The notes under the pieces: generated by a model
What the model saw: the letters and a program-made list of their open reading frames with translations, nothing else
The model's database searches: none
Told to the model about the DNA's origin: nothing
Source: Rhizophagus clarus
Taxonomy: Eukaryota > Glomeromycota > Glomeromycetes > Glomerales > Glomeraceae
Direction of reading: 5' to 3'
Length of the DNA stretch: 64,000 nt
Assembly (NCBI GenBank): GCA_015698045.1
Contig: BLAL01000012.1
Span: 310,001-374,000, forward strand
Made by a program: the position numbers and the translations under genes
Shown here: positions 12,178 to 23,037 of the stretch, piece by piece
How positions within the stretch are numbered: position 1 is the stretch's first letter
How the letters are laid out: each line of letters starts with the position of its first letter

Positions 12178-12904
12178 AAAGTTGTATTAATTTTAATAAT
12201 AGACGTAAAATAGATTTAATTTTTTAAGTGTTGTTTTTTTTTGTATTTATTTTTTTGTGTACAAATAAAGATATCATAGTACATAAATGTTATTATGTAT
12301 TATATATATATATATATATAAAATTACATAATATTTGACATAAAATTAAAATTCGTCCATTAAAAGATAAAGAATGTATTGTAATTAGTTGAAATTCCAT
12401 TAAAGGAATTATTCTATTTGGATGAATAGATCGTGTACAGCAGTACTTTATAATACTAAAACAAAATCTACTAATAAAAATACCTTAATTTTTCAATAAT
12501 AATAAGTACAATAGAGGAGGTTTTTTTTATTAAATTTATTGACAATTATTTTATCAAAAGGAATAATTGTCTAAAATCTTCTCTTTTCGTCGGATTAAAA
12601 ATGATCAATGGTTTGGATATTAAAAAGGGTATATTAGAACAAAATCTTTATTTTAAATTTGACAATTTTTGCAAAATCAATATTAATTAATAATTATCTA
12701 TGAATTTTTTTATTTTTCGACAAAAATCAAGCTAATAAAAATGAATGAATATACGTAAAGTTTCTTGTGGACATTGAATTTAAGGAGAATTGAAACACTC
12801 CATGTGAAATCTTATTTGAACAAATTCCATCAAGCGGTATAAATGATTTTTTACGTTTATAATTGTATAAACATATAATAGTTGTAAGGCACGAAGCGTC
12901 AAAG
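12178..12904. other. Intergenic with TA microsatellite
   Basis: Downstream region of the F-box gene. Holds an AATAAA-type motif near 12263 and a (TA)n run at about 12299-12320. No gene is visible. Confidence 0.5.
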
Positions 12905-12960
12905 CGTGTTAATATTGGATAAATCAAATTTCGATTTGTTGATCCCGGCCCGGAGCGAAG
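12905..12960. repeat. Half copy of the palindromic repeat found at 33130
   Basis: The order TTAATATTGGATAAATCA, a GATTTGTTGATCC block and a GC-rich CCCGGCCCGGAGC core parallels the right arm of the hairpin at 33130-33216 (reverse complement: TTATATTGGGTAAATCA, GATTGTTGATCC, TGGGCTCC). The surrounding 12880-13060 is unusually GC-rich for this window, with several GCGAAGCG-like motifs. It appears to be a dispersed family member lacking its second arm. Confidence 0.5.
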
Positions 12961-13204
12961 CGAAGGACAATATATGTTTATGAACGTTAATGACATATGA
13001 AGATCACATGACAATATGCGAAGTCCGGTTGTCCGCACGCGTTGCGTCATTAAAATTTTGCGCTACATTGATAAATAAAGATAAAGATAAGTGTTACAAT
13101 TTTGTAGAAATTTTTTTTTCGCTCCGGACTCAACGGTCTCCGTTTCCTAGTGATATAGACGTACAGTAATTTGATAATTTATATTTAATGATTGGATAAG
13201 CGGA

Positions 13205-13287
13205 TAAGTTATAAGAAAATAAAAGATTTATTTAAATTACAAACTAGGAAACTTGCAAACATTTTACTATTCTAACATTCATATTTA
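13205..13287. repeat. Kinase-downstream module, copy 1
   Basis: A block with ATTTAAATTACAAACTA, AAACTTGCAAA and TTTTACTATTCTAAC. It recurs twice near 61215-61400 and twice near 63075-63280, each time 3' of a kinase copy on the minus strand. It probably marks the ancestral duplicated segment (3' untranslated or flanking DNA). Confidence 0.55.
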
Positions 13288-13292
13288 GATAA

Positions 13293-13551
13293 GGTCACTC
13301 CAATTTAATTGTTTGTTTAACGTCCAGATTTTATGAAAAGTTTGACGGGGGAGAGGGGTTTACAATAAACGAACATATATAATAAAATTTTGGAAATTCT
13401 GGGAAATTTCGGAAAATTTCGGAAAATTGTACTATGAATTTAAAGAGGGCATTTAAACATATATAATTATTAAATGATTATTTCAGTTCGGATTTTTAAG
13501 AAAATAGAGAGAGGTAAAGTACGTTAAACAAACAATTAAATTAGAGCAGCC
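13293..13551. mobile_element. Miniature inverted-repeat element with TAA target duplication
   Basis: The ends are inverted repeats of about 30 bases: GGTCACTCCAATTTAATTG at the left and the complement of GGCTGCTCTAATTTAATTG at the right, continuing through TTTGTTTAACGT. TAA flanks both sides (13290-13292 and 13552-13554). A 3-bp TWA duplication and GG-starting ends suggest a PIF/Harbinger-type non-autonomous element. It lies in the 3' flank of the kinase gene ending at 13717. No coding capacity. Confidence 0.75.
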
Positions 13552-13637
13552 TAAAGTAGTATTATGAAGCCAATGAAGAACACCACAAAGCTCGCTAGGA
13601 CTTTAGAAAAGCTGATCCCTTCTGCTTCTTAACCATA

Positions 13638-13662
13638 TAACCTAACCCTAACCTAACCCTAA
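13638..13662. repeat. Interstitial telomere-like repeat
   Basis: TAACCTAACCCTAACC followed by TAACCCTAA, a short run of CCCTAA-type units, some lacking one C. It lies 55 bases downstream of the kinase stop codon. Such islands can mark repaired breaks or telomerase healing; it is far too short to be a chromosome end. Confidence 0.6.
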
Positions 13663-13716
13663 TCTTTATCCGTCTCAATGCCTAAAAAATTAAATGAACT
13701 AGTTAATTTTTATAAA

Positions 13717-16700
13717 TTATTGTGCTAAATTAACTTTTGTAAATATTAACATACTCAATGACTCCATATCATCAACCAGCATACAATCCAAACATTTACT
13801 TAGGGTTTCATTCAATTTTTTACTAGTAAAATCAAGTAAACGACTTGTATAACATGCTTGTGGATGGGATTCCGTATCAAAGTTGTTATGATCAATTGGT
13901 GCGTTTATAAATTCCATAATGTTACCTCTTAATTCCTTGTTAATTTCATTAATTTTCATATTATGAGGGCGTATAATCCATTTTCTAATAATACTGAAAA
14001 CTTCTGATGTAGCTGGTCTTTTTGATGGATTCTCATCCCAACATTTTTTCATCAAATCTATGTAACATTGTGGAGTATTTTCAACAATTTTAGGACGTTC
14101 ACCTTTACAAATACTTAAACTAAGTTTAAAATCATGCGCTCTGTCATTAAATGGTGGAACTCCAGATGTAAATTCCCACATAATCATAGAAAAACTATAT
14201 ATGTCACTAGCAGGAGTATAAGGTTTACCTCTTAAAACTTCAGGTGCTATAAATGGCATAACACCATAAATATCATCTTTTTTTAAAAAAGATTTTACAG
14301 GTCGACATAATCCTAAGTCACTAACATAAACCTTATCCTCTATATCCTTTTCATACCTATGATTTAAAATATTGCCATCATGAAAATCACAATGAACAAG
14401 ATTTTGATCATGTATTTCATATAACCCAGAGATAATTTTGTACAACATATGTAATTTTTGTTTCCAATTATTTTTAACTACTTTTTTCAAACATCCTCTC
14501 AAATTACCTTTATTTGCATATTCCATTACCGCCATATAATTTGAAGTATCTGGATTTTTTGTAAATCCATATAAATTGATAATCCCATATGAATCTAAAC
14601 ATTTTTCATGACATTCCCACTATAAAATATAATATTTAAACAAAATAAGCATCAAATAAATTAAAATTAAAACTTTGAAAAAAAAAAAAATAATTTATAA
14701 ATTATTAAATTATTTACTTCATTTAAAAATTCATTTAAATTTTCATCAAAATTATCGATTTGTTTAAGAACTACTTCTTTAGTATATAACCAAGTAGCCT
14801 TGTAAATAACGCTAAATCCTCCTTTATCAAGATATTCAACATTTTTGAATTTATTATAAGGGATCCATTTTAATCCTTTTTCAACAATAAATTGGTCCAT
14901 AATTGCATTTCCACTCATTCTAGCGTAATAATAAAATATTTAAATTAAAAATTATATATCCGATATTAAAAATTTATATCTACTTATATTATTAATAATA
15001 CTTACTCTAAAATTTTAATTGTAAAGTTTAACAAAATTAAATAAAAATCTTAGGTTTTAATTATATACATGTGAAAATAATTTATAATTAATAACTTACC
15101 ATCTAAAATGATTTATCAATTAATTTTTAAAGAAAAAATTTAGTTAGTTCAAATTGTGCATACCATGCTAATAAGTAATGTAACTTATAACTTACCCACT
15201 AAAGTAATGTTTGAATAAGAAATTTAGTTAGTTTAATTATATATAAACGCCACAAATATAATGGTAAATGACTTACTATCTAAAATAAATTGCCAAATAG
15301 TAATTAGTAAATAAAGAATCAGTTCAAATTACTTGAAATATTACGTAATATATTGTAATATAATTAAGTAACTTATGACTTACTCCCTATAATTTTTTTA
15401 AATAACGAATTTAATTAATTAAGATAAATTATATGAAATCATCAATATTGCAGAATTAAAATAACTTACTCCCTATATTATTGAAAAATTTTTAATAAGA
15501 ATTTAGTTTTAAATTACGTATAAATAATTCAATAAGATTAAATAACTTACATGCTATATAATTGAACATTGTTTTAAATAAAGAATTTAGTTAATTTAAT
15601 TATATGCAATGTTCATACAAGTATAATAAAATTAAATATACAACAAATAACTTACATTCTACGTCATTAAATAATTTTTAAGCGAAGAATTTAGTTAAAT
15701 TATGCGTAATAAAATTAAATATACAACAAATAACTTACATTCTACGTCATTAAATAATTTTTAAGCGAAGAATTTAGTTAAATTATGCGTAATTATTTCT
15801 AAAAATTAATAGAATTACCAATAGCTTACGTTCTATATTATTAAAATGACAAATTTAGTTAGTTTAATTAAATGACACAAAGTAATGATAAAAATGCAGT
15901 AAATGAATAATCCTAACTTACGTGCTGAAATAAATTATCAATAATTTTTAATCACAGAATTTAGTTTGAATTATATTTTAAATATTCATAGAAACATAAT
16001 AAATAAGCAGTAGCTTACATTCTATGGTTTTTAAAAAGAATTTCGTTAGTTTAAATTAAATGTAAATGACATAGATATGTTATAAATGGATAGCTTATAA
16101 CTTACTTCCTATATTATTATTTGAATAGGAAATTGTTAATTTAAATTATATATAAATGCCATAAATATAATTATATAGATTACTAATACTTACTTCCTAC
16201 ATATTATTAAGTAATTTTTTCAATAACGAATTTAAATTATATGCAAATATTATATGAACATGATAGAATTAAATAACTTACCATCTAAATGAATTTATCA
16301 AACATTTTTTAAAAATAAAGAATTAGCTTAAATTATTTATCATGATATCAATATATAATAAAACTTTTTACAACTTACCAACTATAGTAATTATCAAAAA
16401 TTTTCAATAAAGAATTTCAGTTAATTAAATCAGGTTTAATTATCTGTCATATTTAATTTCAAAATATAATATAACTTACCAACTTTATAAATTACCAATT
16501 TGTTTTAAAAATAAAATAATTTAGTTAATTTAAATTATATGTACAGTACAAGCTGTATAAATATAATAAAATTTGATGACTTACTATCTAGAATGAATTA
16601 ATACAATGAGTTAGCTTAAATTATTATGAAAACAAAATACAATAGACGAGATTAAACAAATAACTCACCCACTTAAGTAAATTATCAATAATTTTTAAAT

Positions 16701-18533
16701 GAAAAATTTAGTTTAAAATATATGTAAAAGTTACTAAATATAATAGAATCAAAAAACCTATAACTTACCCACTTAAGTTAATTATCAATAATTTTTCAAA
16801 TAATGAATTTGAATTATATAAATGTCTCACATGTGTTCAATATAATAAATAAATGAATACTAATTAACAACTTACTCACTATGTAAATTATTAAATAAAG
16901 ATTTAATTAGCTTAAATTATATGTAAATGTCATAAATATAATAGATTAATTAGTTCAATTAATCAATAACTTACACTCTATATTATTAAATAATATTTTA
17001 AATAAAGAACTTAGTTTGATTACATATAAATATCCAAAACAACAAATAATTAATAACTTACGCTCTAAATATTATATAAACAAAGAATTTCGTCAGTTAA
17101 ATATACGTAAATGTCACAAATAAATAAACAATAACTTACGTTCTATATTATATAATTTTTAAATAAAAAATCCAATTAATTTAAATTAATCGAATTATTT
17201 GAATGTCATATAAATATAATAATTAAATAACCTACCACCTAAAGTATTATCAAATAAATTTAAAGAATTTAGTTAGTAATTTAAATTTGTATATGCAAAT
17301 TTTAAACAAATATCATGATAAGGCTAAATAGCTTACCGTCTAACGTAAATCATCAAATTAAAGAATTGGTTAATTTAGATTACAGTAAATTAAATACTGC
17401 AGTATATTAGTAACTGACTTACCTCCTATGTTATTAAATGATATGTTTGTAGTAGAGAATTTATTAGTCAGTTTAAATTGTATCATATTTAAATATTATA
17501 TAATATAACAGAATTAACTTACCATCTAAAGTAAATTATCAAATAAATTTTTAAATATTTAAATGGTTTTAAATAAATAAATTTTAAGTTTAAATGTTAT
17601 ACTGCAAATAACAGAAATGTATATAGTGCAACTTACACCCTGTATTATTAAATTTAGTAATTATTAAATAGAAAAATTAAAATGAATATAAGGTCGGTAC
17701 GAAATTCCGAAATTCATAATCCCGACTATCAAAATCCAGTCACAATATTCTACAGAAAAATAATATTAAAATACTTTGGTTCACTTTTATATTGCCACCG
17801 CCGTTCAAAACAAGTAAATTTACTTTTAATTTATTCAATTTCATGACACTTCGCAAAACCACTATTTAATTTCAGTAAAAATTATTTCCGCAAAAAATGT
17901 ACTAGTCGGTTCGGGATTTTGATAGTCGGGTTATGGGTGTTAGGAGTGAATACAAATTTGAGATTTAAGGATTGCATCTGCAAAGGGTCTTATAAAAAGA
18001 TATTATAAATCAATTGCATAACTTACATTCTAATTATTCGAATAATATAATTAGTTAAAATTATAAGTAAATATTAAATACAGAAAGAATTTAATAACTT
18101 GCCATCTATAACAGCATTAATAATTATTAAAAACAAAACAATTAATCATTTGAATTATCAGTGAAAATACAATTTATGACTAATAACTTACCAACTATCA
18201 AGTAATTTCATCAATCATCATTAAATAAATTATTTAGTCATACTGTATAAGAAAGTAATTCAAATGATAAGATATTTAGGATAACTTCAGTTATAACTTA
18301 CTTGCTAAATTATCTAAGTGATTTGTTAAATATGAATATAATTAGTCATAAGGTATAGTGGAATTAAGAAACTTTATAATTTACAAGCTGCAACTCATAT
18401 ATCATTGTAATATTGCTTGAATAAACCCTTTTTATAAATAAATATATTAATTACTATATTTACCTTCAAATTCCTTGGTGCTTGAAATTAGCGACATTAT
18501 ATTCTTTTTATCTTTATCATTACTATGAGCCAT
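13717..18533 (-). CDS. TKL-type protein kinase with predicted microexon array
   Basis: Predicted exons: 18533-18464 (ATG, in-frame stop upstream), 34 microexons between 18387 and 15006, then 14919-14718 and 14619-13717. The last two exons encode a kinase domain: GLKWIPYNKFKNV, glycine loop LDKGGFSVIYK, VVLKQI with the ATP-site lysine, catalytic loop VHCDFHDGNIL (HCD for HRD), VSDLGL (DLG for DFG) and FIAPEVLRG with ASDIYSFSMIMWE. The intron 14717-14620 joins NEFLNE to WECHEKCLDSYG. Exon 1 encodes MAHSNDKDKKNIMSL. Splicing exon 1 straight to 14919 gives a TGA three codons later; including the microexons restores frame except for one TAA caused by a duplicated unit. The kinase exons are secure; the microexon part is a prediction. 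Total 424 codons plus stop. Confidence 0.7.
15624..15793. repeat. Perfect 83-bp tandem duplication of one array unit
   Basis: 15624-15710 and 15707-15793 are identical over 87 bases at a period of 83. The copy includes one AG/AAT/GTAAGT unit, so the array gained one microexon and one intron here very recently. It could also be an assembly artefact. This is the only perfect duplicate in the array. Confidence 0.85.
17716..17934. mobile_element. Inverted-repeat insertion inside an array intron
   Basis: Arms ATAATCCCGACTATCAAAAT at 17716 and the complement of ATAACCCGACTATCAAAATC ending at 17934 match over 21 bases with one indel. The host intron (17640-18026) is about 300 nt longer than the others, so the full insertion is probably about 17685-17980. 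The flanking donor and CAG acceptor are intact. Confidence 0.6.
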
Positions 18534-18587
18534 TACTACATAATAATTATATCGAAATTCTTCCTAAAAAAACTGTGTATATATATG

Positions 18588-18758
18588 TATATATGGGTTT
18601 TTTGCTAGGAAAATGACCTTCTGAGAAATTTTTTAACTAAATTTTATTGTTAAGCTCATTTTAATCTATTAGCTTTGAAAAATAAAGAACTATAAAAATC
18701 TCAATTTTTGATAAAAAGTTCTCAGAAGGTCATTTTCCTAGCAAAGAACCCATATATA
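18588..18758. mobile_element. Miniature inverted-repeat element upstream of kinase exon 1
   Basis: Inverted ends of about 40 bases with one mismatch: TATATATGGGTT, then TTTGCTAGGAAAATGACC and TTCTGAGAA, mirrored at 18720-18758. Flanking TATATA sequence is compatible with a TA target duplication as in Tc1/mariner-derived elements. It sits 55 bases upstream of the ATG at 18533 and so lies in the promoter or 5' leader of the kinase gene. Confidence 0.8.
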
Positions 18759-21700
18759 ATTACTGATATTACTGATAGAATATTATGATACCCCTGGATT
18801 ACAAAATCTAAACAAGGTCATACCATTTAAATAATTTGTGACAATTATTAGATTCACAATTAATATACGTGATAGATTAATAGATAGGCTGATAGTGTTG
18901 ATAATATTGTACTGTACTGTACGCAAATTGTGTGCAACTTGTCGATCACAAAGCACAGGTACTGAAATTGTAAAATGTAACGTTTCATTTTTCATTTTTT
19001 GAAAGTTCAATATTTATATTTTAAGAATTTTTGAAAGTGAAAATGTTGCATCCAATCAGAAGCCAATGGTAGTTTTTATAATGGATTGTGGATTTGTGGT
19101 CAGCTGGTTCCAATCTTATGTAATATTTGTATATTGAATGGTATTAATGCAGAAAGATGAACAGTGTAAATCACGACAAATAAATGACAAGAAAATTTTA
19201 CAAATTAGACTAGCGCAAATGGACTTTATTCAAAATAAACAATAAGCATGTACCATGACATAATAAAATGTTATTGAATGAATAAATTAACATTAAAAGA
19301 AATTTATATACAATATGAAAAGAAGGTCAATTGTTGTATTTTAATAATTACTGTAAAAATAATTTATATATTTGAAAATTAGAATTCCCACGGCTATAAA
19401 AAGGGGTCGACCGATAATTACTTCACCGACACACGTTCCGCTGACAGGGTCATTTCATCGAGCAACGTTTCACCGACTGTCACATTACCGCTGTCAGTAT
19501 AATTAAAATTCTTTCTATAAAGCATTTTTTTTTCTATTACAGCTAAATGTAATAGTTTTTTTTATAATAAAATATTTAATATAAGAAGATATAGAAATTT
19601 TAATTATTAATATGATGGTGATTGTCTGAACTGGTTCGGGCTAGAGTATAGCATATAGATTAGTTGCCATTATCATGTAATCCAATTTTATAATCTAATA
19701 AATGTTCATACGTTTTCAACACCAAATATATATATATATATATATATAAGGAGATATAGAAAAAAAACCTTAAATAATGAAGCTATTAAACATTAATTTT
19801 ATGTTTATTACTAATTGGAGGGAACAATTAAAAATATCACTGAAGAGATGCAGTTTCAATGATGTTTTATCTATGTAAATCCTATAGAAACTTGTCCAAT
19901 TTCGTTGTGTGCACATAATATCCATGGAATTTCCAATTTTTCTAGATATTTAATGGAGATTGGACAGGTTTCACATCAATGATACTAGAATGTCTATGTT
20001 GGAAAGCATACAATGATGTGTGTATATATATATAAGATTTAATCTGACAATATTTTTATCAGTATATTTTTATGTATACATATCTCATTATATAAAAACA
20101 ATAATTTTGGTGTCTTGTAAAGAAAAAAAAGATTATATTTAATTTTATTGGTGAAACGACTTGTCGATGAGATGATTGTCGGTGAGTTAAACCTGGTACA
20201 ATCAGGTTAACTCATATTGACGGGTTCTTGATACTGTATTTGACCCGTTTCGCCAAATTTTTTAAAGATTTTAATATAGTTTCATCAAGTTTCGTATTTA
20301 CTATGAAGTATCGCCTATACCTTTAGTATATTCTAAAAATCAGTCATATTGATTTTTTACACTAAATAGATAAATATAATCATTGCATTTTTTTTTCAAA
20401 TACGGCCGAAATTAAATTAAATATTTTACCGAAATTTTGTTTTATCGAATCTTAATTTTGACCGAAATTAAGCTGATCACATTTCAAAATTTTGTTGACG
20501 TCACATTAGGGTTATAAATAATTTTACGTAGTATTTCGTTGAATCATGCTTACCATCAGGGCAGATAAAAAATAAAAACGGTTATACCACGAGAGAAACG
20601 TTACTTAAAAACAGGTTATATTCTCCTAAATTCAGCCATATGATTTGTTTGAGTAGTTCAACCACATCGATTATTGTTTAAATTTTAACAACTAATACTC
20701 CTCAAATTTAGCAAAAATTTAAATTTTCAAAGAATTATCAATTACGATCTTATTTTAAAAGAATTATTATTTACGCTTTAAAAATTTAGTTAAAAATTCG
20801 ATATAAAAAGTTTTTAAAGAAAATCTTGTTAATTAGGAGAGTTGCATTAATGTTTTAATTAAATTATTGGAAAAGATTATCTTAATTACTTAATGTTATA
20901 TTCGATACCTATATCAAAGTAAGCGCGTTTGATTAAATGTTTCTCTTTTTCAGTTACCATGTATATTTAAAAACACTATATGAAGTAAACTTATTAAAAA
21001 ATTATTTTTCATAAATTCAAGAAAAAATAAATATGTACTTCGTTGATTAATGGATGGAATGTCTAAATCCCTATATTGTAACGCGTTGAAGGGTTTTTTC
21101 GCATCAAACATGCTTTAATGAAATAAGAAAACTAGGGTGTATTTGTTGCTCTTGTGTGAACAATTGGGCAACGGCTTTTTTGCTTTCTCAAACAATTTAT
21201 TGAGAAAATTAAAATTTCGTAGGTTTGAAAGAATCTTCAATTCTAAGCTATAACACTGCCTCCTGGACTGTGATCGGCTAATGCAATACTGTGTATATCA
21301 AGATAAATTATTTGTTATACGAATGAATTAAAAATACGTTTTAAGTATTAACTCCTTACGTTAACGTTAATTAAAAAAGGAATGTTAAACCTCAATGATT
21401 TACTTTTTCTATTATTTAAAACAGTTGCAAAATAATAGAAAATCTCCCTTATGAAACTATTATTTCAATCCTATAGAATCCTTAGAAATATTTAAAGAAG
21501 AAAAAAAAGGAAATTACTATTTAAAGTTTTTGTTGAATGAGATGATTTAGGCGCAATAGCGCGTACTGTATGTGTATTCTGCATCTAATAAATCAATATT
21601 AATTTGAAAGTATGTATAAATTTTTATGAAATTATAGAGGACGTAAAATTAGTTAGAAAAATACGCTTATGAATCATTATGATTTATTATGAGCGAATCA

Positions 21701-23037
21701 AAGATTTTAATCAAATTAAAACTCCGTAATGTCAGGCTTTTGGTTTCTCGAAAATTACATATGAAGCAGCAGGTCATTAATCATATTTTATGAAAGAGCA
21801 ATTCGGATTAAAATTAAAAAAAGGGAATGTAACTCTTTTATATTATTTATAAAGATTCGTATAATTTACCAAATGTATTCTATAATCCAGAATTTGTGAT
21901 ATTCTCATAGGTTGAAATTCTTATTATTAATCAAATATGTACAATATAATAGTGATTTTACATGATGTTAATGAGACAGTAATGAGACTGCTGACTAATT
22001 AAACCTACGCAATATAAATCTGATACACATATTAAACAGTAATTACATGCATTACAGTTAAAATTACACCCATGTTTGGTATGACGATCAAATTCTCGAC
22101 AATCACATCACGACTTACACGACAATCTCCCAACAATCTAAAATTCCGACAATCCAAAATCCCGAAATTTTTTATTCTAACAAGTTGATTATCTTGACAA
22201 ATTTTAGATTAGATTATATTGTATATCGCAATAAATAGTTTATTAAAATCTATGCTTATTTCTACACTTTTGTTTAATGTTATATATATGTTTATTGATT
22301 ATTTATTAATTTATAACTATATTGTAAAAGTCATTATTACTAATTATTTATAATAAACTAATAATTTTTTTTTTATTCACTACATTCTAATATAAAATAA
22401 CCAAAAATTAATGCATTTTCTTTAAATGTTCTATGCATAGACTCACTAAATAATTAATCGCAAAAATTATCGAGATTTGTTGTCGGTCTTGTATTAGTTT
22501 GTATTAGTCGTGCAAGTGATCGAGATTTCGTATTGACCGTTTGGTATTCGGGAAAATCCAAGTTTTTTTCTTATGAAAAACAAAAAATTTTCCTATTATC
22601 TAATATCAAATATTATGTTTTTTTCCCTCAAATTACTCTTTTCTTCTTGTTTGCCTAATAATAAATTTTTTTTTCATATTTAATTTCTACCTATTTTTAC
22701 CAAAACATTTTAACACGCAAACTATCTGGTAAAAAGAGAAAAGAATGAAGTGTGCTGGTCTACCGTCATTTTGTCTATACTTTATTATGACTTCGTGCAG
22801 TTTCTTGAACCATTTCAGTAAAAAGATAGAGAAAGTCATTTTCCCGATATTTCTTGAACGCTTTTTTTATAATTGCGGATTGATGTCGGTGTGTAGGTTA
22901 GTGATAGCATTATAATCAGAGAGAAGAAAGATGATATTGCAGTGTCTAATAATGTTTATATTGGAGGAAACTGCAACAAATAACAGTATGGGTACCGACT
23001 ATTGCTGCTGCTGATTTATCCCATCTTAATATAAAGC
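18759..23037. other. Intergenic, AT-rich with degenerate inverted repeats
   Basis: No gene is recognised. Near 19417-19500 and 20145-20215 lie facing segments (TTTCACCGACTGTC type and TCGGTGAGTTAA type) that look like eroded inverted termini of one element about 780 bases long. A hairpin GAGTTAAACCTG / CAGGTTAACTC lies at 20184-20213. A (TA)n tract lies at about 19727-19748. Segments 22080-22190 and 22485-22560 hold repeated CGACAATC/CGAGATTT motifs, possibly another eroded inverted-repeat element. Confidence 0.45.
20248..20315. repeat. Dispersed repeat, copy 1 (TTTCGCCAAATTTT type)
   Basis: TTTCGCCAAATTTTTT, TAGTTTCATCAAGTTT and TTTACTATGAAGTATCGCC match in order the segment at 49991-50069. 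Two copies about 30 kb apart in the same orientation, with no coding frame. Family unknown. Confidence 0.55.

Larger units (their letters stand above)
14920..18463 (-). repeat. Tandem array of about 35 intron-like repeat units
   Basis: On the minus strand each unit has a donor (mostly GTAAGTTAT), an AT-rich body with a CTAAC- or TTAAC-like element (plus strand TTAGTTAG or TTAGTTAA), and an acceptor AG. After it come three bases and the next donor. The microexon triplets end at plus positions 18387, 18304, 18194, 18105, 18029, 17639, 17525, 17425, 17339, 17238, 17142, 17064, 16977, 16878, 16771, 16671, 16587, 16482, 16381, 16284, 16196, 16108, 16021, 15924, 15832, 15741, 15658, 15553, 15472, 15386, 15279, 15198 and 15102, with a single base at 15006. 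Intervals are 73-111 nt except 387 nt at 17640-18026. Bodies have diverged, while donor and AG are kept in nearly every unit. Confidence 0.85.

Noticed and set aside
12727..13050. 107-codon minus-strand ORF
   Set aside because: It overlaps the GC-richer dispersed repeat and has no family-like motif; better explained as repeat sequence.
13717..14919. Start of the kinase at ATG 14918
   Set aside because: This Met is the second base of an exon following an AG acceptor and the family block SGNxxxDxF normally continues upstream; it is kept only as an alternative start.
14975..14990. Possible donor/acceptor GTAGATAT near 14982
   Set aside because: Poor donor context and no paired acceptor; ignored in the splice model.
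15160..15172. Extra microexon AG-CATG-GTATGC at 15165
   Set aside because: It falls in the middle of a unit between two regular units, would shift frame and has a weak donor.
15000..18400. CRISPR-like periodic array
   Set aside because: Periodicity of about 90 bases exists but repeats are diverged, spacers are not unique, and the conserved part is a splice-site core. The context is a eukaryotic kinase gene.
18783..19010. 75-codon minus-strand ORF
   Set aside because: AT-rich composition without protein-like pattern; random.
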